From contig NZ_FOHX01000002.1 in the NCBI RefSeq assembly GCF_900111685.1, positions 62,001 to 126,000 on the forward strand: DNA of 64,000 nt, written 5' to 3'. Positions 15,869-24,496 of the stretch are shown here, one piece after another (positions within the stretch are counted from its first letter, which is position 1; every line of letters starts with the position of its first letter). A model generated the notes under the pieces. The model did no database searches, was not told the DNA's origin, and was given only the letters and a program-made list of their open reading frames with translations. A program made the position numbers and the translations under genes. The DNA is from Nonomuraea wenchangensis. Its GTDB lineage: Bacteria; Actinomycetota; Actinomycetes; Streptosporangiales; Streptosporangiaceae.

Positions 15869-17002
15869 ATGCAGCCTTCCGACCTGAGAAACCTGAACAT
15901 CGCGATCGTCGGCGCGGGGTACGCCGGCGCCGCCGCCGCCAAGGCCCTGAGTCTCCTCGGCGCCACGGTCAACGTGTACGAGCAGGCGGGCGCCGTCCGC
16001 GAGGTCGGGGCCGGCATCGGCCTGCGGCCCTCCACCATGGACCGGTTCCGCCAGTGGGGCGTCTTCGACGCCATCGCCGAGGTCAGCTCGCCGAGCGACT
16101 ACTTCGAGATCCTCACCGCCACCTCCGACCCCATCGCCAAGGAGGAGTGGCCGGAGATCGCCACGTACGGCGAGAAGACCCACCTGATCCACCGCTGCGA
16201 CTTCATCGAGGCCCTGCTGGGCGTGCTCCCCGAGGGCATGGTGCACCTCGGCCACAAGCTGGAGTCCGTCGAGGACGAGGGCGACCGGGCCAGGCTGACC
16301 TTCGCGGGCGGCCGGTCGGTCACCGCCGACCTGGTCGTCGGCGCCGACGGCATCAAGTCGGTGGTGCGCGCGCGGTTGTTCGGCGACAACCCGCCGGTCT
16401 TCTCCGGCGAGCACGCCTACCGCGTCGTGATCTCCGTGGCCGACGCGCACGGCCTGGCCGTGGACGACAACCTGCGGATGTACATCGGCCGCGGCACCAA
16501 GGTCTACTTCCTGCCGCTGCGCCACCGCGACCAGGTCTCCTTCGACATCACCGCCCTCTGCCCCGACCCCACCTGGGCGCCGAAGGTCACCAAGGACGAC
16601 CTGCTGAAGACCGTCGAGGGCTTCGACCCGCGGATCGTCGACATCACCCGCAGCCTGGACGTGGACGCCGTCAACTGCCGCGCGGTCTACGACATCGACC
16701 CGGTGGACACCTGGCACTCGGACTCGGTCGTCCTCGTGGGCGACGCGGCCCACTCGATGCTGCACCACCAGGGCCAGGGAGCTAACTCCGCGATCCTGGA
16801 CGCCGGCGCCCTCGCCGACGCGCTCAAGGAGGCCGGCTCCGTCAAGGAGGCGCTGGCCTCCTACCAGGCCGCCCGCAAGCCGGTGACCGACGAACTGCAG
16901 CGGATCTCCCGCCAGGGCTGGACGGAGGACGAGATCAACGACGTCTTCCCCGGCCAGAAGCCCAACTCCCAGCAGCCTTCCTCCGAACAGCCGCAGGACT
17001 GA
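15869..17002 (+). CDS. FAD-dependent aromatic-ring-type monooxygenase
   Basis: Single-component flavoprotein hydroxylase of the salicylate/p-hydroxybenzoate group, 377 residues. FAD motif G-A-G-Y-A-G-A-A near 14; the D-G motif is V-V-G-A-D-G-I-K-S near 155; the ribityl-binding motif is V-G-D-A-A-H-S near 290, followed by Q-G-Q-G-A-N-S. The C-terminus ends in a short Gln/Ser-rich tail. It is co-directional with the hydrolases and probably hydroxylates a ring to prepare it for cleavage; the substrate is unknown. Confidence 0.9.
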   Translation: MQPSDLRNLNIAIVGAGYAGAAAAKALSLLGATVNVYEQAGAVREVGAGIGLRPSTMDRFRQWGVFDAIAEVSSPSDYFEILTATSDPIAKEEWPEIATYGEKTHLIHRCDFIEALLGVLPEGMVHLGHKLESVEDEGDRARLTFAGGRSVTADLVVGADGIKSVVRARLFGDNPPVFSGEHAYRVVISVADAHGLAVDDNLRMYIGRGTKVYFLPLRHRDQVSFDITALCPDPTWAPKVTKDDLLKTVEGFDPRIVDITRSLDVDAVNCRAVYDIDPVDTWHSDSVVLVGDAAHSMLHHQGQGANSAILDAGALADALKEAGSVKEALASYQAARKPVTDELQRISRQGWTEDEINDVFPGQKPNSQQPSSEQPQD

Positions 17003-17006
17003 CGCC

Positions 17007-17933
17007 ATGCCTCTGCATCCCGACATCGCCAAGGCGCTGGCCGCCATGCCGGCGCCGCCGCCAGGACCGCTCGACCCGGCCGCCATGCGCGCGGCCGAGG
17101 AGGCGGACGTCCCGCCGATGGCAGAGCGCCTGCCGCTGCACGCCGTGGAGGACGCCACCGCGCGCACCGCGTCGGGCGAGGTGCCCGTGCGGATCTACAC
17201 CCCGGCCGACGCGGCCGCGTACGGCCTGCTCGTCTACTTCCACGGCGGGGCCTTCTTCCTCGGCAGCCTGGAGACGCACGACCACGTCGCGCGGTCCCTG
17301 GCGAAGGAGACCGGGCTCAAGGTGATCTCCGTCGGCTACCGCCGGGCGCCGGAGCACGCGTTCCCCGCCGGCCTCCAGGACTGCTACGGGGTGGTCCGCT
17401 GGGCCGCCGAGCAGGGCGGGAGCCTCGCCTGGGACGGCGGCACCCTCGCCGTCGCCGGCGACAGCTCGGGCGGCACGTTCGTCGCGGCGGTGGCCGCGAT
17501 GGCGCACGACGACGGCTTCGACCGGATCACGCACCAGGTCATGTACTACCCGTCGCTCGACCTGGACTTCGACGTCGACCGTTATCCGTCGCTGCGCGAG
17601 AACGCCGTCGGCTACGGCCTGGAGACGGCGGGGCTGAAGCCGTTCAACGCCTTCTACCTCGGCAGCGGGGCCGATCCCGCCGATCCGCTGGTCTCGCCGA
17701 TCAAGCGCCCGGACCTCACCGGGCTGCCGCCCGCGCTGGTCATCACCGGCGAGTACGACCCCATGCGCGACGAGGGCGAGCTGTACGGCCGGCGGCTGGC
17801 GGAGGCCGGCGTGCCCGCCACGGTGAGCCGCTACCCGGGCGCGGGCCACGGGTTCGTCCAGCACTTCTCCTGGATCCCGGACTACCACCGGGCCTTCGAG
17901 GAGACGGCCGGCTTCCTGCGGGGCGCGTCGTGA
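17007..17933 (+). CDS. Alpha/beta hydrolase (HSL-type esterase)
   Basis: 308 residues, hormone-sensitive-lipase family. The oxyanion motif is H-G-G-A-F-F-L-G near 80; the nucleophile is in G-D-S-S-G-G near 152; the acid is probably Asp in G-E-Y-D-P-M; the base is His in G-A-G-H-G-F near the end. No signal peptide, so cytosolic. It begins 4 bp after the monooxygenase stop, and its stop overlaps the start of the next hydrolase by 4 bp. Confidence 0.92.
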   Translation: MPLHPDIAKALAAMPAPPPGPLDPAAMRAAEEADVPPMAERLPLHAVEDATARTASGEVPVRIYTPADAAAYGLLVYFHGGAFFLGSLETHDHVARSLAKETGLKVISVGYRRAPEHAFPAGLQDCYGVVRWAAEQGGSLAWDGGTLAVAGDSSGGTFVAAVAAMAHDDGFDRITHQVMYYPSLDLDFDVDRYPSLRENAVGYGLETAGLKPFNAFYLGSGADPADPLVSPIKRPDLTGLPPALVITGEYDPMRDEGELYGRRLAEAGVPATVSRYPGAGHGFVQHFSWIPDYHRAFEETAGFLRGAS

Positions 17934-18877
17934 CGCGCGTGCACCCGCTGGTCTCGCCGTGGGGCCGGTTCGGCCTTTACAGCTTCTTCATCGACGCGCC
18001 CGAGCCGGCGATCGTGGACACGGGCATCGCGTCCTCGCCCGCCGAGGGCATGGCCCCCGCGCTGGAGGCGATCGGGCGGCGGATCGAGGACGTGCGCTGG
18101 ATCCTGCTCACGCACGGCCACATCGACCACGTCGGCGGCGCGTACGCGCTGTGGGAGCGGACCGGCCGGCGGGCGCGGGTCGTCATCCACGAGGCCGACG
18201 CGCCGATGCTGCGCTCGCGGCACGCGCACGTCGAGGAGTACCTCGCCGGCCGGGGCCGCTACCTGGCCGACCCGGACGGCGCGGCCAGGGTGGCGGCGGC
18301 CACCGAGGCGGTCATCTCCGGCGAGATGGAGCCGGACCTGCTGGTCAGGGGCGGCGAGACCATCCCGCTCGGCGGCGACGTCACCGTCTCGGTGCACGCC
18401 ATCCCCGGGCACACGCCCGGATCGGTGGCCTACGTGCTCGACGGCCAGGACGACGTGTTCGTCGGCGACGCGGTCCAGGTGCACGGGGCCGCCAACGGCT
18501 TCCCCGGCTACACCGATCCGGTCGCCTACCGGGCGAGCCTGGAGCGTCTGCGCGACGAGGTGCGCCCGCGGCACCTGTATCTCGGGCATCCGTACCGGCG
18601 CGCGGACGGCGTGCCGTACGGCGTCGAGCTCGACGCCGGTCAGGCCCGCGAGGCGATCCAGGGGAGCCTGGACATCGAGGCCCGGGTCGGCGCGGCGGCC
18701 CGCCGCTGCCTGCGTGAGGGCCCGCGCGAGACGGACTCGCCGTACTCGCCGTTCGCCCCCGTCGCCGGAAGCCTCGGCTACACCGGCGACCCCACGCTCG
18801 AACCGTCGCCGTTCTTCACCTCGATGCACGCCTACCGAGCCGAACTCGTGAGAGAAGGAACCACCCACCATGGCTGA
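17930..18877 (+). CDS. Metallo-beta-lactamase-fold hydrolase
   Basis: 315 residues with the zinc motif H-G-H-I-D-H-V-G-G near 62-70, a later G-H-T-P-G-S, the bridging Asp in F-V-G-D-A-V, and H-L-Y-L-G-H-P-Y. Family members open lactones, thioesters and other esters. The GTG start is coupled to the preceding esterase and the end overlaps the CocE gene by 8 bp. Together with the PTE and two serine hydrolases this gives four independent hydrolase folds in one operon. Confidence 0.9.
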   Translation: MTRVHPLVSPWGRFGLYSFFIDAPEPAIVDTGIASSPAEGMAPALEAIGRRIEDVRWILLTHGHIDHVGGAYALWERTGRRARVVIHEADAPMLRSRHAHVEEYLAGRGRYLADPDGAARVAAATEAVISGEMEPDLLVRGGETIPLGGDVTVSVHAIPGHTPGSVAYVLDGQDDVFVGDAVQVHGAANGFPGYTDPVAYRASLERLRDEVRPRHLYLGHPYRRADGVPYGVELDAGQAREAIQGSLDIEARVGAAARRCLREGPRETDSPYSPFAPVAGSLGYTGDPTLEPSPFFTSMHAYRAELVREGTTHHG

Positions 18878-20591
18878 CATCCCGACGATCCAGGCGGGCT
18901 CGCAGCGGATCGCCGTGCGCAAGGACCTGCGGGTCCCGATGCGCGACGGGGTCACCCTCGCCGTGGACGCCTACCACGGCACCGAGGACAAGCCGCGGCC
19001 AGCGCTGGTCGCGATGAGCGCGTACGGCAAGGAGCTGCAGGCCCTCGCCCTCACCACGCCGCCCCAGCGCCGCCCCTCCCCTATGTGGGACGGCTGCATC
19101 GAGGCCGGTGACATCGCCCGCGTGGTCAAGGAGGACTACGTCCACGTCATCGGCGACATGCGCGGCACCGGCGACTCCGGCGGCGAGATGATCGGCAACT
19201 ACAACGCCGGCGGCGTGCCGCAGGGCCAGGACCTGTACGACCTCATCGAATGGGTCGCCGCCCAGCCCTGGTGCGACGGGAACGTCGGCATGATCGGCAT
19301 CTCCTACTTCGGCTCCATGCAGGTGCTCGCCGCCGCCGAACGGCCCCCGCACCTGAAGGCGATCTTCGTCAGCGGCGGCCACTTCGACTTCTACGAGACC
19401 ACCTACCACGGCGGCATCATGTGGTTCATGCCGCGGGCCGCCCGCGAGGGCCGCGGCGGCGACTCCGGCATCGCCCACACCAACGTGATCTCCCGCATGC
19501 GGCACGTGCACTCCCCGGAGGAGCTGGAGCGCCTGGTCGAGGAGCGGTTGCGGGACCCGGACGTGGCCGCGTGGCCCAACCTCGTACACGTCCTGAAATA
19601 TCCGAAAAACCGCGAGTTCTGGTTCGACATCGTGATGAACCCCCTCGACGGCCCCTGGTACGAGGAACGCAACCCCATCAACCTGGCCCGCACCATCGAC
19701 ATCCCGGTCTACCTGCAGATCGACCAGGGCCGCGGCTGGACCGTGGACGGCCACATCGAGCTGTTCCACGCGCTCAAGGGCCCCAAGAAGCTGGACATCG
19801 GCTCCTACCCGCCGATGCAGTCCCGCCCCTGGGTCGAGGAGCACGACAAGATGTTCCGCTGGTACGACCACTGGCTCAAGGGCATCGACAACGGCGTCAT
19901 GGACGAGCCGGCCGTCAGCGTCTTCGTCGAGGGCTCCCGCGAGGTCGTCACCGCCGGCCAGTGGCCGCCCAAGCCGGTCGAGCACCGCCCGCTCTACCTG
20001 CGCCCGCGCCACAAGCTGTCGTCCGAGCCGGAGCTGATGGGCGCCGAGCACGCCGCCCCCGACGGCTTCTACCAGGCCCCGCTCACGGTCACCGACAAGG
20101 TCGAGACGGTGAGCTGGAGCACCGAGCCGTTCGAGCAGGCCACCGAGCTGATCGGGACCGGCGCGGCGCACCTGTTCGCCGAGATCGACCAGGACGACAC
20201 CAACTTCATCCTGCGTCTGTGGGACGCCGCGCCCGACGGCAGGCGGCAGCTCATCACCACCGGCTATCTCAAGGCGTCGCACCGCGAGCTGGACGAGCGC
20301 ACCACCGAGGGCGATCCGTACCATCCGCACACCCGCGCGGTCCCCGTCGAGCCGGGCGCCGTCGAGGAGTACGTGCTGCGCCTCTACCCGTTCGCGGCCA
20401 CCTTCCGCCCCGGCCACCGCCTGGTGGCGGAGCTGTCGAACGACGAGCCGCTGGCCGACGCGCACAACGCGCTGCTGCCGCCGGACGCCTTCCACCTGCC
20501 GGTGGGCCGCCCGGTCACGCACAAGATCTACCGCGATGCCGCCCACCCGTCGCGGCTCGTCCTGCCGTTCACCACGAACCCCGGCGAGTAG
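18870..20591 (+). CDS. CocE/NonD-family (X-Pro peptidase-like) hydrolase
   Basis: 573-residue serine hydrolase of the S15/CocE group. The N-terminal catalytic domain has R-V-P-M-R-D-G-V-T-L-A and the nucleophile elbow G-I-S-Y-F-G-S near 145; an insertion rich in aromatic residues follows. The C-terminal jelly-roll begins around 360 (F-V-E-G-S-R-E-V) and ends with A-H-P-S-R-L-V-L-P. No signal peptide is seen. It acts on esters or amides such as cocaine or glutaryl-acylase-type substrates in known members. It is the last gene of the catabolic operon. Confidence 0.92.
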   Translation: MADIPTIQAGSQRIAVRKDLRVPMRDGVTLAVDAYHGTEDKPRPALVAMSAYGKELQALALTTPPQRRPSPMWDGCIEAGDIARVVKEDYVHVIGDMRGTGDSGGEMIGNYNAGGVPQGQDLYDLIEWVAAQPWCDGNVGMIGISYFGSMQVLAAAERPPHLKAIFVSGGHFDFYETTYHGGIMWFMPRAAREGRGGDSGIAHTNVISRMRHVHSPEELERLVEERLRDPDVAAWPNLVHVLKYPKNREFWFDIVMNPLDGPWYEERNPINLARTIDIPVYLQIDQGRGWTVDGHIELFHALKGPKKLDIGSYPPMQSRPWVEEHDKMFRWYDHWLKGIDNGVMDEPAVSVFVEGSREVVTAGQWPPKPVEHRPLYLRPRHKLSSEPELMGAEHAAPDGFYQAPLTVTDKVETVSWSTEPFEQATELIGTGAAHLFAEIDQDDTNFILRLWDAAPDGRRQLITTGYLKASHRELDERTTEGDPYHPHTRAVPVEPGAVEEYVLRLYPFAATFRPGHRLVAELSNDEPLADAHNALLPPDAFHLPVGRPVTHKIYRDAAHPSRLVLPFTTNPGE

Positions 20592-20596
20592 CCGGG
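20580..20596. terminator. Short hairpin between convergent operons
   Basis: CCCGGC - GAGTA - GCCGGG spans the CocE stop codon, 5 bp from the convergent ABC ATPase stop. No T-tract; a possible bidirectional stop. Confidence 0.3.
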
Positions 20597-20600
20597 CGGG

Positions 20601-21371
20601 TCAGGCGGCGGGCGCCTGGTGGTAGACGGAGTGCCAGACCTCGTTGCGGATGCGGGAGAACTCCGGCGACAGCCGCACCTCCTCGGTCCTCGGGTACGGC
20701 AGGTCCACGTCGATGACCCGGTGGATGCGCCCCGGCCGCGCCGCCATGACCACGACCCGATTGGCCAGGTAGACGGCCTCGTCCACGTCGTGCGTGATGA
20801 ACATGACCGTGCGCCGCTCCCTGCTCCACGTGTCGAGGAGCTGGTCCTGGAGCTGGACGCGGGTGAGCGCGTCGAGGGCGCCGAACGGCTCGTCCATGAG
20901 CAGCACCTGCGGGTCCACCGCGTACGCGCGGGCGATGGCGCAGCGCTGCTTCATGCCGCCGGACAGGGTCTTCGGCAGCGCGTCGGCGAAGTCCGACAGC
21001 CCGACCAGCTCGATCGCGTGCTCGGCCCGTCTCTTCCGCTCGTCGGGCGGCAGGTTCATGAGCTTGAGCCCGAACTCGACGTTCTTGCGCACGCTCAGCC
21101 ACGGGAACAACGCGTACTGCTGGAAGATCACCCCGCGGTCCGGGCCCGGGCCGGCGACGGGCGCGCCGTCGAGCAGGATGTCGCCCGTCCCCGGCTCGGT
21201 CAGGCCGGCGGCCATGCTCATGAGCGTGCTCTTGCCGCAGCCCGACGGGCCGACGACGGTGACGAACTCGCGGTCGGCGATGTCCAGGTCCACCCGGTCG
21301 AGGGCGAGGAAGTCGCCGCCCTTCAGCGGGAACGACTTCGACACGTTCCTGAAGGAGATCTTGGGGATCAT
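20601..21371 (-). CDS. ABC transporter ATPase, SsuB/TauB type
   Basis: 256 residues. Walker A is G-P-S-G-C-G-K-S-T, the signature L-S-G-G-M-K-Q-R, Walker B V-L-L-M-D-E-P, followed by the H-loop F-I-T-H-D-V-D-E-A. The subgroup serves nitrate, sulfonate, taurine and pyrimidine-type importers. ATG 21371 is chosen because AGGAG is five bases upstream and the ATG overlaps the permease stop as ATGA; an in-frame ATG at 21386 is less likely. It is last in the sulfatase operon. Confidence 0.93.
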   Translation of the reverse strand: MIPKISFRNVSKSFPLKGGDFLALDRVDLDIADREFVTVVGPSGCGKSTLMSMAAGLTEPGTGDILLDGAPVAGPGPDRGVIFQQYALFPWLSVRKNVEFGLKLMNLPPDERKRRAEHAIELVGLSDFADALPKTLSGGMKQRCAIARAYAVDPQVLLMDEPFGALDALTRVQLQDQLLDTWSRERRTVMFITHDVDEAVYLANRVVVMAARPGRIHRVIDVDLPYPRTEEVRLSPEFSRIRNEVWHSVYHQAPAA

Positions 21372-22168
21372 CGGCGCTCCTGCCATCCGGTCAGCCTGCG
21401 CTCGGCCAGCAGCAGGAGCCGGTCCATGACCAGGCCGAGCACCCCGATGCTGATCAGGCCGACGAAAATCGTGGGAAGGTCGTAGTAGAGCTGGGCCTGC
21501 TGCATGCGGTAGCCCAGCCCTTCCTGGGCGGCGATCAGCTCGGCCGCCACGAGGGTGCCCCAGGCCGCGCCGAGGCCGATGCGCATGCCGACGATGATGA
21601 ACGGCGTCGAGGCCGGCACCACCACCTTCATGAAGATCGTGCGGTCGGACGCGCCCAGCACGCGGGCGGCGTTGATGAGCGTCCTGTCCACGTCCAGGAC
21701 GCCCTGGAAGGTGGAGACCACGCTGGACAGGAACGCGGCCAGGAAGATGACGAACACCTTGGGCGTCTCGCCGATGCCCATCAGCAGGATGGCCAGCGGG
21801 ATGATCGCCAGCGGCGGGATCGTACGGAAGAACTGCACGTAAGGCTCGATCAGCGCGCGGGCGGTGGCGTACCAGCCCATGAGGAAGCCGACCGGGATGG
21901 CCAGCACCGTGCCCAGCACGAAGCCGGTGAAGACGCGGCGCAGGCTCGCCAGGACGTCGGTGACGAGGGTGCCGTCGGCGATGAGCTCGGCGCCCCGCCG
22001 CACCACCTCGACCGGCCCGGTCAGGCCCGTGATGCCGGACACGGACAGGCCGGTCCAGACGGCGAGTCCGGCGATCACGGCCGCCACGTTGAGCACGACC
22101 GTGCGGCCGGGCCGCGGGCGGCGGCGGCGCGGCGAGGCGGACGGTTCTGTGACGGTGGCGGCGGTCAT
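21368..22168 (-). CDS. ABC transporter permease, SsuC/TauC type
   Basis: 266 residues, about six helices. The cytoplasmic EAA loop that contacts the ATPase is present ([19 protein letters not shown] near 200). The N-terminal 25 residues are basic and Pro-rich. The open frame runs far upstream, but ATG 22168 is where similarity-like membrane sequence begins. It is coupled to the ATPase; the ROK gene lies 44 bp upstream. Confidence 0.9.
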   Translation of the reverse strand: MTAATVTEPSASPRRRRPRPGRTVVLNVAAVIAGLAVWTGLSVSGITGLTGPVEVVRRGAELIADGTLVTDVLASLRRVFTGFVLGTVLAIPVGFLMGWYATARALIEPYVQFFRTIPPLAIIPLAILLMGIGETPKVFVIFLAAFLSSVVSTFQGVLDVDRTLINAARVLGASDRTIFMKVVVPASTPFIIVGMRIGLGAAWGTLVAAELIAAQEGLGYRMQQAQLYYDLPTIFVGLISIGVLGLVMDRLLLLAERRLTGWQERR

Positions 22169-22212
22169 GGCTCGCAGCTCTGCATGGTGTGGTGGATCCT
22201 TCTCGGTACGGT

Positions 22213-23421
22213 TCAGGGGACGTCGGGGCGGAGGTGGGCGGGGATCGAGGGCTCCTCGTGCAGGAGGAGGGCGATCGCGCCCATCGCGGAGGCGTTCACG
22301 CCGAGGTCGGCGGGGACGACGGCGATCTCGCGGGACGAACGCGGCAGCGACCGCTCTGTGATGGCCTCGCGGATCGGGTCGAGGACCAGGCTGCCGAGCC
22401 CGGCCAGCTCGCCCCCGACCACGACGAGCGCCGGGTCGAGCTGGGTGACGGTGCCCGCCAGCACCCGCCCGAGGTCGGCCGCGGCCGAGGCGACGATCTC
22501 GCACACGGCGGGCACGCGGTCCTGGGCCGCGGCGACCAGCGCGTCCAGCGCGGGCAGCCGGACGCCCTGGGCGGCGCACCGCTCCAGCAGGCCCCGGCCG
22601 CCGATGTGCCCCTCCAGGCAGCCGCGCGAGCCGCAGTGGCAGGGCGGGCCCTCGGGGTCGAGGCAGACGTGGCCGAGCTCGCCGCCGGCGCCGTGCGCGC
22701 CGCGCATCAGCCGGCCGCCGGCGAGGAAGCCGCCGCCGACGCCGACCGACCAGCGCACGTACACCATGTCGCGGACCGGCCTGGCCACCCCCCACGTCGC
22801 CTCGGCGAGCGCGGCCAGCCGGGCGTTGTTGTCCACGGCGAGCCGCACCCCGAACTCCTCGCCGAGCCGCCTGGCCAGCGGCAGGTAGCGGGCGGGGACG
22901 ACCGCGGACCGCTCGCCGCCCAGGGGGACGGGCGGCAGGTGCTCGTCGACCACGCCGACGAGGCCGAGCCCGATCGCCTCCAGCGCGCCCAGGCTCAGGC
23001 CGCGCTCGGCGGCGGCGGCGCGGACCAGCCGCACCGCGCTCTCCGCCTCCTCCTCCGGGCCGGCCTCCTCGGGCAGGTCGGCCGAGGCCGTCGCGACCAC
23101 CTGGTGTGCGGCGTTGGCGACGGCCAGGCGTACCCGGTTGCGCCCCAGGTCGAGGCCGAGGAGCAGGCCGGCGTCGGGGTTGAGCGAGACCAGCGCGGCC
23201 GGTCGGCCCCGCCCGCGCGGCTCCGCGGCCGAGCCCTCGGTCTCGATGACCACGCCGCGTTCGAGCAGCCCGGAGACGATCGCGAACATCGTGGTGCGGG
23301 ACAGTCCGGTGCGCTCGGTGAGCTGGGCGCGGCTCAGCCCGCCGGCCGAGCGCAGCGCGGACAGGACGGCGTCCTCGTGCACCCGCCGCAGCCGTTGCAG
23401 GGCGTCAGTGGGGGTCGACAT
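22213..23421 (-). CDS. ROK-family transcriptional repressor
   Basis: 402 residues: an N-terminal winged HTH (about 20-75, [17 protein letters not shown]) joined to a ROK sugar-kinase-like domain. The ROK zinc site is C-x-C-G-x-x-G-C-L-E in [12 protein letters not shown], with upstream [11 protein letters not shown]. The D-L-G-R-N-R segment stands in the ATP-binding region, so kinase function is uncertain. Unusually, it is embedded between the binding protein and the permease; it likely senses a sugar or sulfo-sugar and controls this operon. Confidence 0.92.
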   Translation of the reverse strand: MSTPTDALQRLRRVHEDAVLSALRSAGGLSRAQLTERTGLSRTTMFAIVSGLLERGVVIETEGSAAEPRGRGRPAALVSLNPDAGLLLGLDLGRNRVRLAVANAAHQVVATASADLPEEAGPEEEAESAVRLVRAAAAERGLSLGALEAIGLGLVGVVDEHLPPVPLGGERSAVVPARYLPLARRLGEEFGVRLAVDNNARLAALAEATWGVARPVRDMVYVRWSVGVGGGFLAGGRLMRGAHGAGGELGHVCLDPEGPPCHCGSRGCLEGHIGGRGLLERCAAQGVRLPALDALVAAAQDRVPAVCEIVASAAADLGRVLAGTVTQLDPALVVVGGELAGLGSLVLDPIREAITERSLPRSSREIAVVPADLGVNASAMGAIALLLHEEPSIPAHLRPDVP

Positions 23422-23442
23422 GGGTCCATTTTCCGCCGCTGG

Positions 23443-24450
23443 TCAGCCGCCGGCCGCGGCGGTGTAGAGGTCGGTCGTGATGTACGTGGCCGGATCGGGC
23501 GACTCGGTCAGCTTGCCCATCGTGACGAAGAGGTCGGCGAGGCCCTTGTACCAGCCGGACACCGAGCCGTCCGCCATGAGCCCCTTCAGCTCGCTGGTCG
23601 GCAGGATCTTCGTCACCGCCGACGAGCCCTTGAACTGCTCGGCGGGCGCCTTGAGGAACGTGGCGGTCAGCGCCTCGGCCTCGGTGGTGTTGGCCGCGAC
23701 CCAGTCGTTGCCCTGCTGGAGCACCTTGAGCACCTTGCTGACGGTGTCGGCGTCCTCGGTGACGATCTCGTTGCGGGCGACGAAGGAGCTGGGGAAGCTG
23801 AGCCTCGGGTAGAAGTCCTCGCTCTTGGTCAGCTCGACCAGGTCGGGCACGTTCTTCTTGATGGTGTCGATCAGCGGATACCAGATGGCGGCCGCGTCGA
23901 CCTGCTTGCCGCTGAAGGCCGTGACGACCGTGCTGGCGTCCATGTTGACCTTCTGCACGTCCTTGCCGGACAGCCCGGCCTCCTTGAGCGCCAGCTCCAG
24001 GATCATGTCGCCGGAGGTGCCCTCGGGCACGCCGATCTTCTTGCCCTTCAGGTCGGCGATCGAGGAGATGCCGGAGCCCGGGTAGGTGATGACGCGGTCG
24101 GCCTGGCCGAGCATGTTCGGCGCGACGATCTTGGCTTTGCCGCTCGCGGCCAGCCAGGTCGCGCCGGAGCCGATGTAGCCGAAGTCGAGGTCGCCCGCGC
24201 CGAGCGCCTGGATCTGCAGCGGGCCGTTGGTGAACACCTTCAGCTCCGGCTCCAGGCCGTTCTTGGCCCACAGGCCCTGCTTGTCGGCGGCGGCGAGCAC
24301 GGCCGCGCCGGAGAAGTCGGCGATGTAGCCGAAACGCACCTTCTTCGGCTCGGCCGCGCCGCCCCCTGAGTCGGAGGAGCCGCACCCGGCGGCGGGCAGG
24401 AGGACGGCCAGCGCCGCGAGGACGGTGGCCAGGATGCGGGGACGCCTCAT
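23443..24450 (-). CDS. ABC substrate-binding lipoprotein, SsuA/TauA/NMT1 type
   Basis: 335 residues. A signal peptide ends in lipobox L-P-A-A-G-C, then a Gly/Ser linker. The mature part has a two-lobe NMT1-like pattern: V-R-F-G-Y-I-A-D-F, G-D-L-D-F-G-Y-I-G-S-G-A, L-K-G-K-K-I-G-V-P-E-G-T-S-G, and A-A-I-W-Y-P-L. It delivers an anionic ligand (sulfonate, sulfate ester or similar) to the permease. It lies 46 bp after the sulfatase. Confidence 0.92.
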   Translation of the reverse strand: MRRPRILATVLAALAVLLPAAGCGSSDSGGGAAEPKKVRFGYIADFSGAAVLAAADKQGLWAKNGLEPELKVFTNGPLQIQALGAGDLDFGYIGSGATWLAASGKAKIVAPNMLGQADRVITYPGSGISSIADLKGKKIGVPEGTSGDMILELALKEAGLSGKDVQKVNMDASTVVTAFSGKQVDAAAIWYPLIDTIKKNVPDLVELTKSEDFYPRLSFPSSFVARNEIVTEDADTVSKVLKVLQQGNDWVAANTTEAEALTATFLKAPAEQFKGSSAVTKILPTSELKGLMADGSVSGWYKGLADLFVTMGKLTESPDPATYITTDLYTAAAGG

Positions 24451-24496
24451 CGGCGGATCCTTTCTCGTTCTTGTTCGGGGGGTGACGTGGACGGGC

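Noticed and set aside
13754..17167. Very long minus-strand open frame opposite the phosphotriesterase and monooxygenase genes
   Set aside because: It is a GC-driven shadow: low-complexity Val/Gly/Asp/Arg composition, no domain, and it covers three well-supported plus-strand genes.
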